The notes under the pieces were generated by a model, which did not search any database, was not told the origin of the DNA, and was given only the letters and a program-made list of their open reading frames with translations. Below, piece after piece: positions 25,956-37,700 of a stretch of DNA of 64,000 nt; the stretch's first letter is position 1, and every line of letters begins with the position of its first letter. Source of the DNA: Acridotheres tristis (lineage: Eukaryota; Chordata; Aves; Passeriformes; Sturnidae); contig CM072906.1 in the NCBI GenBank assembly GCA_037013685.1, forward strand, positions 3,626,001-3,690,000, written 5' to 3'. Both the position numbers and the translations under genes were made by a program.

Positions 25956-26996
25956 GTGAGCATGGGTGCAGTGACAGTTTGTAATCTATTCTGATTTCTT
26001 TACATCACCTCCCTGCTCGGAACAGCCCTGCTGCCTGTATCCGCTGCCTGATAACAGCAGCAGCTTTCAGTCCTCTGTTTTAATCTACACAGTCGTTAAA
26101 AATCACTTTTCAGCAATTACTTGACATATATTTTAGGAGAAGTTTGGGGTTGTTGAACCCAGCCAGTTGATTAAAACTGCAGAGTCAGAGCCCCACAGTG
26201 CTCTGGGCTCCTGTTGGACTCGGAATGATCTTTCCCTTCACTAGCCTGAGCAATGGTAGAATATTCACATTGCTTGTCCATAGAGAACCAAAACTGAAAA
26301 TTCGTTCTTGGTAATTCTGTCTGGAGAGGGCCTGCTTCACACAAATCATAGCAGACTCCACAGCTGAAGCCTTTCTACCAAAGCAGTATCAGACCTCTCT
26401 GCAAACTCTAGACAAGTGCAACGATTTGAACAGGGAGCATTGTCTATCTCCACTAAGCAAGGAAAAAAAGCACAATAAACTTGGTAGCTTAAAAAAAAAC
26501 CAAATCCAGGAATGCTGGATTCTAGCACATTTCCCCAGCTAGCAGCATCTTCCCTCCTGCTGTTCAGTGACAGCACACACAGAGCAGAATCCATCAGCTG
26601 GTGCACGAGGGAATTATTAGGAAATGCTGTTTCAAGGGTGGTTTCAAGCTGAAGTAGAATGCCATGTAATCTCCAGTTACCTGATATTATTCTTTATTAG
26701 AGAAAGAAGAGCCTCTCAGCGATCACTCACACAGTGAGATGTAACAGAACTGGCAGGGCTGACTCTCAGTGCAGTCAGCAGGGCCCAGCACATCCACCAG
26801 CCCCTTCATGGGGCTCCACAATGGGGAAACACATCCCAGCTCCTTGTCCAGGTGCACAGGGGACCCAGAGCTCATGGGACTGGGAAAAATCCTATTGTCT
26901 TTTTCTGTTATCCAGTTCATGCCCTGCCCACCCTTCAAGGACCTTGCTGTCATTCAGAAATGAAAGCATTTTGATATGTGTGCGCTTCATTACAGA

Positions 26997-27105
26997 AAAT
27001 CATGCTCAGAGAAAGTCTGTGGTAAACCACATGGAAAAAAAATTATCTGCAGGAGAAGAAAGTCCCAAAGCACTCCAGGCAGCCCTGAAATTATTTGACA
27101 GCTAG
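26997..27105 (+). other. exon-like open stretch with acceptor and stop
   Basis: A plausible acceptor GCGCTTCATTACAG ends at 26996, followed by an open stretch. One frame reads ENHAQRKSVVNHMEKK and ends KALQAALKLFDS at TAG (27103-27105). Another frame is Cys/Lys/Arg-rich (KVCGKPHGKKIICRRR) and is also open to a stop at about 27092. The phase needed by the first frame (one carried base) does not match the exon-like segment ending at 25955 (phase 0). Family unrecognised; low support. Confidence 0.15.
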
Positions 27106-30100
27106 TCTGGGGAGAAAACGGAGCTAAACAAAGGCTGCAGCATGTGCAGTGCTCTCACTTACAGCACCACTTACATGGTACAGAAAATGGGCCTGTCAGC
27201 CAAACAGGGATTTCAGGCAATATCTTAATTCCCAAAAACAGTCTATTGACAGTGATTTACATGTGACAGGAAGGCTCCCGAGCAGATGGGAAGCTGGCAA
27301 GCTGTTTGGATAACTGCAGTCCAAGGAAGATTGCCACTGAATGCTCCAACAGTTCTATAGAGCAGAGATAAACTAAATATGCAAACTGTAAATGTAATTA
27401 AAAGAACTGGAGGGATTGGTTAGGAAGGAAGAACGAGAAGGGCTTGAAAGGTATATGTGGAAATATTTAGGCTAACACGTGGGATTTGTATGACAACATT
27501 AGGAGGGATGAGTATCAATCAGACAAAGAATAAATTTATGGGGAAATCCACAAGGCTGTTTACTAATGCTCTTGATGCACTTAACTAAGATAATTAAAAG
27601 ATATAAGCTAACATGCCATTTAAGGATAAAAGATTATAGGAAACAGCCTGGCATCAGCAAAGAATAAATTGGTCCAATATACATTTCATGAGTAAGCCTC
27701 AGAAAGGATGAACAGCAAACCACGGATCCAATACACAGACACACAGTCCTGCTTTGCCACCCCCACGCTTACTTGGGTTCTACATTTTTAGGTCTCCTAG
27801 TTCAGCACTGACATCATAATTTCTCATGAGATATTAGGACTTGTGTCCTCAGAGTCAGCACTTAGTTCTGCCCCTTAGGAACTCATATTCCAATTTCCAC
27901 ATGTGCCAGTGGGAGGAGGGCTGGAGCAGATCCTGAGGGTCAGGTAACCCCTACAGCACAGTGTGTGCCTCAGGGCACAGCAGCTCTGCTTTGACACCTG
28001 CTGCAGGGGAATGGCCCAGCCCAGGGACACTCGTGGTGCTCTGCAAAACCCCCAGCACGTCCAGACAGCCCAGTGACAGCTGGGGGTGCTGTCACTTAGA
28101 GCACATCGATGACTAAAAATGCCCCTCCCAGAGTTTCCTCTTTCAGCTGGCAAATGACAAACGGACTTTGTGCCATTCTGGGGACATATCAGTTGTCCCC
28201 TGCATCATCCTGCTCCTTAGGGATCACGTTTACAGCACACAGAGTACAGGACTAAGTGCCAGCCATGTCTGACACCCAGCCCTCTGTCTAAAGGGAAGCT
28301 CCTCTGAGCCCCCTGCAAGCAGGGACAAACAAACATCCAAGGGAAAGGGGGCAGAGACCTGGGGCTGTGGAGGTTAACAGAAGCAGTGCTCTCTCCTAAG
28401 CACCAGAAATGTCACCCCCAGCACCACAGGCATTTCATCCACAGGTTTTGTATTCACCTGCAGACCAACAGCTTTCAAAGCACAGTTAACAACCAAAAAC
28501 TTACCAGCACCACCACTGAGTCCCTTCAGTGTCTTTTGTAGCTGGAGAGATGCATTTCCTGACAGAGGCTTTATTCTCTTTCCTCCCAGGATTGTTCTTT
28601 GTTCCATGACACTTCTTACACCTTCTGTCTCACACAGTGGGCCAAGAGCTCAAAGCTCATTGATTTCACTACTTCTCTATGGATACTGAAATCTGATGCT
28701 TCAGGGGGTTTTGTTTATCTAAAACCAGCCAGGAGCATCCCAACACACACCTACTGCTGGAGGCTCAAGTCAGTGAGATCCCGAGTGTGCCCAACCAGAA
28801 ATGTTTCCTGAGTGGATCAGCTGCAGTTGTGTATTTGTGATTTACAGTAAGCCCCTCACTGCTAAGGCAGACATGCCCACAGAAATAACAAAAAGCCCAG
28901 CTAAAACACTGTCACCTCTTACAAGACTTAGAGAACTGCCTGTACTTAAGACAAGACCAAAAAAAAAGTTGCAGTGGTCACATTTAAAATGAGAGAACAT
29001 TTGGTTGTTATTAAAGGCATCATCAGCATCATTAGTCACCTGTAGCATTCAGGGCACCTGTAAAGTAGCAAATAAGGCTATTTGAGCAGCTGTGCCTTTA
29101 TAACCCATTCCAAAGTTAGCATTTGATAAGACAGAGTGTTTGATAGAATTTTGAAATAGGAGGAATGCAAGTGCAACATAAAGTGATTGCTGTACTAAAT
29201 ACAGGCAAAGTACATTGCCCAGGTTTACAAGTATATAAAATATGTTTTATATGTATTAAAAAGCTGCACTCTGGTTTCAGCAGTTTTTTTGGCAAATTCA
29301 GTGCTGAATACCCTGAATACTCCTGCTACATCCCTACTAAGCCACAGAGGTTGGGGTGGTGCAATGGTTGGGGTGTGGATGTCAGTGACCAGAGTTTAAC
29401 ATCCCTCTTCTGGTTTCTGCTGTACAAACAAAATGTGGCATTATTTTTGTGGAACTTTTGGGAGGTGACATGCAATTAAATGACACATTTAATGTCTCTG
29501 TCTGGCAGCACTCTGAGAAAGTGTTTTAAGGAGAATGTCCTGTACTAAATGCACTGTAATAAACACAGTGAATCTCTCATTTGGAGCTTCTCAGTGACAC
29601 AGGGAATCCAGAGCTGCCACTCCAGCAGGGGTAGGCCAGGATTCCACCACGCCTTTGTCACCCAGGTGAGGAATTCTGACCCTGGAGACAGACAGAGAGT
29701 GTCCCACAGAGATGTTAAAATATCACTCCCCTTGGCTTGCTGGGAGTGTGCAGCTCTTTCCCTCTCCTAGAGCCAGGGCAGTGTCTGTAAAAGCAGGTGG
29801 ATGTATTTGCCTTGTGTCATTTCAAGCCTTTTAGCCACACAATAGAGCAAGGCTCTGTTTTTTAAAGCAGGGTGCTGAGTGACACTGGGCCTGGCCAGTT
29901 TCCCAGCAGACACAAGGGTTGTTTATTCTTGACAGAGACACACTCCAGCACCTGTGGAAAAGGCTCTTCATTCCTGTTTCCACTTAGGTAATTCACTTTC
30001 TCCTTCAGATCACTACATGTATTGCTAAAATTAATCAACACACGTCCTTTATTGTGTATTTTATCCTGTAATTCAGAAAATGGGCTTGTTGCCATTGAAG

Positions 30101-32414
30101 CTGCTCTACAAAATACTCCTAAAGCTGATTTTTACCAGATGAAACGTTTTAGGAGCAGGAGCTGTGCTGGGCCAATAGACCTTTCTCTGTGTTCCCTGTG
30201 TCCCTGCTGCTGTCACAGAGGGACAGATGGCCCATCTGAACCACCAAGAATTAAGAGTTTGCTTTGCTCCAGCTCCAACTGTTTGGAAGCAACAGTCCAG
30301 AGTCAGTTCCATCTATCTCCCCCCAGTTAATGGGATCAGAGTTTCCCAACTCCTGTGCACAGTCCCTCCATCCTGTAGGAATGCTGGCCTTCCCTTCCTC
30401 TGAAGAGACAAAATATTCTGGAACTCTCAGGATGTCTTTAGGTAGCTCCTGGGGATTGTTCAGTGAATTTTCCAGTGGTTAAATCCATATTCTTATATGT
30501 GTCAAGTCATTATAGTGTCAGAGTCATTTAAAGTGAGATGCTGCACCTTGTTCAACCAGACCATGACAATATAAAATAAGTGAAAGTTAGTCTCAAACTG
30601 TACATCACTGCTGTGTATCAGCAGTTTTTGTGGATATTAACAAAAAAACCCTGTTTTCACTGAAATTTTGCAGCATCTTCAGTCAGGGGAGATGAAGGAG
30701 TAGATTTATCAGATCAGAGAAAAAGTAGTCTCTTGCCTCAATCAGGGACCAGCTGGAGTTACTTCAGGAAAAAATGAAAGAAACTGTTCAGGGTTTAAAG
30801 CTACTGCCTAATTTTAGATTATAACACTTCCCTGAGGATCTTTAAAGTAACTTTCATTCATATCAGGGATTTTTTGCTGTTGTTGCCCACCAAAAACCTT
30901 TGGAAACGTTTGCTTGCAGTGAACACAGCACTGCTGGGCCATAGGAAGGTTTCCCATGGGCACAGCAGGTACAGATGTATTTTACTGCTGTTCCACTGGC
31001 TCAAGTCAAGCTGGAGTCCCAGCATCTCCTCAGAACTGTATTTTGTGTGTGTACATGTTAAACATCAGACTGCAATGTTTTATGTACCCATGAAATTATA
31101 AAGCAACCAGTAACAGACATTGAACAACATCCTGATTTTATAAACAGACCTAAATTGTCTCCAAAGTCCTACCTCACTTCAAAAATCAGCGTCACAGACA
31201 TCACTTTTTATAACCAAACCCAGCCCACGGTTACCACAAGGTGTGAAGGAAAGCAGTGTTTGGGCAGCAATCATAACATTCCTCACTGTTACCTGTAAGC
31301 ATCAGAGGAATACAAAGTGCTTTGATCTGAGAAAGAGGCAGTGCAGGATTCCAGGTAGAGTTTAGCATAAATTGATTCCATTAAAAGTTTCATTAACCTG
31401 AATTGTTTTGCATCTCATTAGCTTCAGACATTCTGCTTTAGCATATGTTCACCTTCTTCCACTTTTGCACTCCTCCCTCCTCTGTCAGATGGTTCCTGAG
31501 TGCTTTGCTACACACCAGGAGCAGCTTCCACCACCACTTCTGGATGCTGCTCTGGTAAAACATGCTGGCTCTGGAAAGACTTCAGCTGGCACTAAAGCCT
31601 TCCAAGGGAGGGCTGAAAGCAGCATCCCTCTTGGCTATAGAAAATTGATTTTTCTAAAGTTTACATTTACTTGCCATTCTGGAGACAGTTCCTAAACATA
31701 GGATCTAGTCAAGAAAAATTGGAGAAACCTCCATGTCCTGCAGCCCCAGAGATCACACACTGCAGGGACACCATCAAACCTTTGTCCTGGCGTTCTGTGT
31801 GAAAGCCAACAGCTTCCCACCTCACTAGAGCACAGCTTTTACTCAGACATGTGGCAGCTCCTTTTCTTCTTCCTGTGGATCCCTCTAATCCAAATTCCTC
31901 TCCTTTGATTTTCCCATCTTCACTTTTCTTCTTGTTACAGTCTCAACTTCCTGTGCCATTTCCTACTTTCAGGCTATAGCACTCGAAGCATTTTAAATTC
32001 CTGCCAATCAAACCTGCAGAGCAGGGGTTTCTCCTGAGAACACTCACCTGTTTTCTGCTGCTTTAGGCTGCAAGAACTGAGCATTTGAAGTCTTTGCTTT
32101 GGTGTCCATGAAGGTCTGACCTTGAAGGTGGCACTGAGGGCTCCTCACTGACACATCCTTGCACTGGTGGCTGTTACCTCAAGGCCTTTCAGAACAGTCT
32201 TAAGAAGATGAAAAAGAGAAACTGAAGAAATCTGGAGAAAAGTCAGCACTTAAATGCTGAAATTAAATCCCATGAAACAGTCATGGCTCAGGTAGATCAT
32301 CTCAACTCATTGCAGTACACTCCTCTAGTTCTAAAAGGAATACAAGAGAATCTCACCTGATCTGGCAACACTATCAGGGAATACCATTGGGAATATTTTT
32401 AATTAGCATTTTAA
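27106..32414. other. intergenic, no supported gene
   Basis: AT-rich DNA. I looked for further + strand exons that could follow the segments at 25884 and 26997 and found none with a convincing splice pair and matching phase. Several AATAAA hexamers occur (for example about 27527 and 27662), as expected by chance. Confidence 0.45.
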
Positions 32415-32963
32415 TTGTCAGCATGTACTCTGGAACCTCTGAAAACCTTTCTAAACAGATCTGTGCAGAGCACCTTAAAAGTACATCACGATGCAAGGCT
32501 GGATCACAGTTCCATGAGTTCCCCTCCCTACCAGGCACTAAAACTCCATTGCTCCTCTAACCTATGTTGGGAAAAGTGCTGTAAATCCAAGGGCACCACT
32601 GCCAGGGACAAGCCTAAGGGACACTGTGACCCTGATTGTGGCTGCTGCCACAGTGTGAGCTCAGAGGGAAGCACTGAGCAGGGAACAAACAACCTGAGAG
32701 TTCAGTCAGTCAGGTTCAAACCCCAGCTCTACCTGACCAAGACACTTCTCTGGGCTTTATTACCATTAAAAACAACCCTAGAGATGTTCCCTCTCAGTAA
32801 AATACTGCTCAGCTGGGTTTTTTGGTTACTTACAAGTGAACTGAGTATTATGCTCTTCCTTCCCTCCCATTTCATTCTTTTTTCACGAGACACAATTTCA
32901 AAAGATGGGAAAAAACTACAATACTGGTGCCAAACTCCTCCTGTTGGTCTCTTCAAAAGCTGA
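32415..32963 (+). other. longest ORF in window, unrecognised
   Basis: 183 codons including the stop; the listed start is TTG, and the first ATG is at M34 (MSSPPYQAL), leaving about 149 residues. It has a Cys-rich middle (CSSNLCWEKCCKSK, then HCDPDCGCCHS) and a hydrophobic later part (SWVFWLLTSELSIMLFL). No flanking promoter, Kozak context or domain supports translation, and neighbouring DNA looks intergenic. Probably chance or part of a long non-coding RNA. Confidence 0.12.
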
Positions 32964-34614
32964 GAACTGCTGGCACTAGCCCAGGAAAATCAACAAAGAA
33001 CAGGAGGAGTTTGGAGAGCAGCTAGACTTGCAAACCTCAGAGCACTGTAGAATAAACCCAACACAAAACAGAAAGATGATTGGCAGGGATGGGATGACTC
33101 TGCTGCTAGAAATGAAAGTGCTGTGCATAATGAGGCACCTCTGACCCAGGAAAACATTGACTTCATTTGCAGCACAAAACTGATTGCAGATGGTATTTGG
33201 GGAGGGGAACCCAGCTATTCACTGTGCTTTCCCCTCACCAGAAAAATTCATTTCCTCTGTACTATTGAGCAATGAAATGCACCTGATTGGATCTGCTGAG
33301 ACAGCTGCACATAGAAGACCTGGAATGAAAAATTAAAGAGTCTATGGGGCTGATGCTAAAAGTAATCCTATTAAAACAGTGGACTGAGGGGGAAAAGCAC
33401 ATATAACCCCCATTTTAATAAAGAACTAAAATAAATCCCTTAAAGGAACAAATTTATTTGGACATTTCTTTGAAATCCTAATGAGATCGTTGCTGAATTG
33501 GATGCTGGATGTCAGTGCACGAACAAGGGCATTTCTCATTGTCCACCACTCTTCGCATTTGTTCCTATTACTGCTCACTTCTTCCTGCACCTCCAGCTGC
33601 TCCCTGCCTCCACCTCTCTGTGTGCTGGGCACACACCTGCCAGCCCTGCCCTGGTCACATCCTGTGAGTGCTCCTTCCTGTCCAGCCTCTGCAGGGACAG
33701 GTGACCCCTCACCTGGGGCTCTCAGCACTCCCTGCCCGCTGTGACACATTTCCCATGGCCAGGAGCCCAAGAGAGAAGGGAGACCAGAGCAGGCTGGTGG
33801 CCCTGGGTGCTCCTGTCAAACCCCTGGTCCTGCCCACAGCTGACACAGGAAGAGAGAGGCAGCAAAGAAGCCCGGAGAGGCAGAATAACATTATCCCTCC
33901 TTAGCCCTGGTCTCAGCCCTTGGCTAGTGGAGAACAGGGTGGAGCAAAGCCTGACTGGGAAGCAAATACAAACGGCTCAGACTGTCCCTCCACTGCCTTC
34001 AGCGTGTCCTTGTGTGACACAAACAGGTCCTCGCTGCAGCTCAGGTGTCACAGCCCCTCTGAACTAACGAGTTTTAACACTGGCTTTCCAGAGCCATTAG
34101 AAATAAAGTCCAGAGGTAAGGAGGAGGAAGAGCAGCAGGATGCATTTGGATTTTTTTCTTGCACCTCCTCCAGCATCACTGGAGGGCAGATGTTTGTCAC
34201 ATCAGAAAATAAAATGGGGGAAGGAGTAGGAAGCTCAGCTTGGGTTTAAGGCAGGTTTGCCTCAAGAAGCAACAGGTACTTACTTGTAGTTAAAGGAGTC
34301 TGCTGGGGAATTGTTGGGATAACAGAAAAGCCAATCACTTGTTAAAGCAGACCATTGCCACACCTCTTCTCCGAGCTCTCTACTAGACCTTTCTTCACTT
34401 AAACAGGCTATTCTTTTTTGGTCAAACACTTTCATTTTATGGAACATGAACAAATGGGAATCATCTCCTTTCCTAAAATTCTTTGCCCTTAAAAAGAGAC
34501 AGAAGTTCCTCAATTAAGCTGGCAAGACCAGCAATCCCAGTAAGCATGACAATTTTCTTCTCCCCCAGACACAGATCACTGACTTTTTAAAAGCCACTGG
34601 TGTCAACAGTTCAG
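32964..34614. other. intergenic, no supported gene
   Basis: A moderately GC-rich patch at about 33570-34070 has overlapping open frames on both strands, but it is CpG-poor, so it is not a CpG island. No family was recognised. Confidence 0.5.
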
Positions 34615-34760
34615 TAATAGAATCACAGAATAGACTGGGTTGGAAGGGACACCTTCCACTAGACCAGGCTGCTCCAAGCCCTGTCCAACCTGGCCTTGAA
34701 GACTCCCAGGGATGAGGCAGCAACACCCTCCCTGGGCAGCAAGTCCTGTTCTGTCATCCT
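34615..34760 (-). mobile_element. CR1 LINE 3' end fragment
   Basis: On the + strand it opens with AGAATCACAGAATAGACT and GGTTGGAAGGGACACCTT, then CCAACCTGGCCTTGAAGAC, which is the reverse complement of a CR1 3' terminus. The element therefore points left. Only about 145 bp survive and similarity fades after about 34750. A second, independent sign that the host is avian or reptilian. Confidence 0.92.
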
Positions 34761-37700
34761 CATCTTTCCAAGAGCCCTGGGAGCCCCTGGTGAAGTGCAG
34801 CAGAGAATATTCAGTGGTGATTGCTCCAAGTCAGGAGTCACAGAGCTGGGAGCTGTGTTTAACCACACAAACTGCCCTGGCAGTAACTGCACCTGCCCCA
34901 TGGCCAACCTGCTCCCCCTTGCACTTGGAGATGGTGATGGATCCTCCTTCCGAGGAGGGTCAGACCCCACAGTGTGGGCAGGTTAATGGGGTACCGATAC
35001 CCATATCCAGGACCCAAGGAAAACAATTCTAAAATTAGAACTGCAATTTTCTTTAGGAGCTCTGCTCCCTTCCTGTGCACATCAGCTCTGTCTTCCATGA
35101 CTTCCAGGCAAACAAAGGGACAAAGAAAAAATAATTCCCTTGCTCAGGAACTTACCATACAATTCCCATTCAATTGTTATTGCCAAATTAATTGGAAGGA
35201 CAACTCAGAGAGACTTTGTGGGCTTTTGTGGTAAAAATCAGATCATAAACATGGTTTTCTTGGATAAAAGATTGCCTAAACACTATCCAGCTGCCACTGA
35301 GCAAACCCTGGTGAACATCTTGTCATTCCTGATACACAACCCAGATAATATGTTTACTACAAGATGAACTGGACTGGTAACCAGCACTTTTCACCTCTCC
35401 TCTTCCCTGCTGTGCTCACACCCACACACTCCTCTCACACCTGGTTGTCTCCCTGTGATGCTTCTAAAAATCAGTGATGGTTACTCTGCTCCTTTCTACT
35501 GTGACCCACATTTTCTTCCACTACTGGAAGAATCCATGTTTATCCAAATGCATTGAATAAAAGTTTTTTTCCCCTGGTTTACTGCAGAAATATTCTCAGC
35601 AAGAACTCAGGATTCTGTTTCAGTTCGTGTCCTCCCTTACAGCTCTGCCTGCTCCCACCTCTGCCATGCCAGTCCCAGTGACATCTTCTCTGCCTTGGGT
35701 TGTCAATATACACAAAAATGAAGTTCAGGCACTGAAAATATAACCTGCCATGACAAAAGGCTGTGCAGAAGTTAACAGCTGCTCTATTTACCAGACCAAA
35801 GATTAAGCAACACTCTCAGACCTGCATTTCTTAAAGTGATGTTTTCATTAAGCAGGATGATTTCCTCTCTTTCCCTGAAGAAAATGCCTACAATCAAGAT
35901 TTCAAATGGATGTGCCTGAGATTAGGCTCCTAAAGCAATAATTAAATCTTCAGGCAAATGGCCTGAACTTCTTCAGTGCTGATCACACAGTGACTTCAGC
36001 CCACCTTCACTAGGAACTGAGGGATGTAGGGCTCTTGGGAAAACAAGAATGAAAAAAGAAAAAAGGCCACTTCCTAGGGTACATGCTGATAGAATTAAAC
36101 AGGTAACTTGAAGTCAGCATTTTCAAAAATTATTCCCTCCATCCTTTTACATCAAGCCTACTGCCCAACACATTTGATAAAGCAAATTATACCTTCATAC
36201 ATGAATGCATAAATTTACCTCTGAATTCAATTTAAAAGAATTTTTCACAACAATATAGAAAAATATTAAGTGTAGGACAAGACCCACCAGAGTGTATGAG
36301 CAGATAAAGTCAGACCTTGGGTGTCAGCTGAGTCCTGGGCAGGTTGGGCTCATCCCTTGACAGACTCCTGGTTTTAGGGACACAGGGTCTGGTTGTGTTT
36401 GTGTTTTGGTCGTGTTTCCCAAGGCTGACACATTCCAAATCTGGGCACTCCTAACAGGGCCTTTACAAAGCACCTTCCTGCAATGGGATTTGGCAGCATG
36501 TACATTAATCTCTCCAATTACAGCCATTTGACTCTTCCAGGGTATGTAGGCAATTTACATACTAATAACAAAACTGTTAGGAAACAAGAAATTACACAAA
36601 GTGACACCCACATAATTTTGATCATCTACACAGCATCAAGATCAAGAGCCTCCTCATATTAACCTTTGTTTCCCTTATAAGCCAAAAGCTTTCTAAGAAC
36701 CTTTCCAAGGCTTTATTGGATTACAATGAGGGTAATTATAGCACTGAGATGAATCCAGTGGCTCTCTTATAATGGAATACAGCCAGTTCCAGCTACTTGA
36801 ATGCCAGCCTGACTTGGCAGCCCCACAGACACTGTTTTTTCATGGGTTTTTTGCCTATTCCAAGGGATGAAGTGACTGCTCCCCAATCCCATGTACCCTC
36901 ACAGGCAAAATGGGAGAACCCAGTGCTCAGAGGAGGCCTGAAGAATGAACAGTGCTTGCAAAGCAGCAGAAGGATCTTTCAAGAAAACTATTGCCATAAA
37001 AGTTTGGGGATAATGGAGGACTTTTAGCTTTCTTAGTTATTTCAGAATTTATTTCAACAGACACTGCACATGCATTGTATTGTGGGGAAGGAAAAGAAAA
37101 AGCAGAGGTGATGAATCTACTGCTAAAAAAACCCCTAAAATCAGCTACAGCAAAAATAGGGGTGGTTGGGCCTTTCTGCACTCATATGATGCTGTTCTCA
37201 GGTAGAGTGTCCATCTCCTTTAGCTTACTTTCCATGCAGGAATTCTACAGATTCTAAGCCAAGAGGACACATGTACCTGATGGTAAAGGCACCAGGTGAA
37301 ATCCAGTCACTGGGCAGTGCAGGGCTGCAAGGGGAGACAAGTGCAGGGGAGAGGAACAAGACAGAATTCAGCCAACTATTTTGAAATAGAATATGGGGGG
37401 AAACACCAATTTTCATTGCTGGAGTGCTGACCCAGGGCACCTGTGCAGGTGCTGAATTTTTCAGTGGAAGTTAGGAATGAGTTAGTAAAAAACCAGCCAT
37501 GAGTGTTGGTACAAATCTGAGTAGTCATAACTGACTCTGACTCAGGCTCAGCACGGGCCCTTCAGAGCCATCCCCTGAGCCTTTTCTCCCCACTTTTGAC
37601 ACCCATGGCTACATCAGCAGCATTATAAAGTCCACAGCTGTTCTGCAAATCAGTTTGCAAAAGACATTTCAGCTGCAGAAGTAATGAGGGCAAAGAGGAA

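Noticed and set aside
32700..32745. tRNA B-box-like GGTTCAAACC
   Set aside because: Flanks do not pair into a T-arm and no A-box, anticodon arm or acceptor stem can be drawn.
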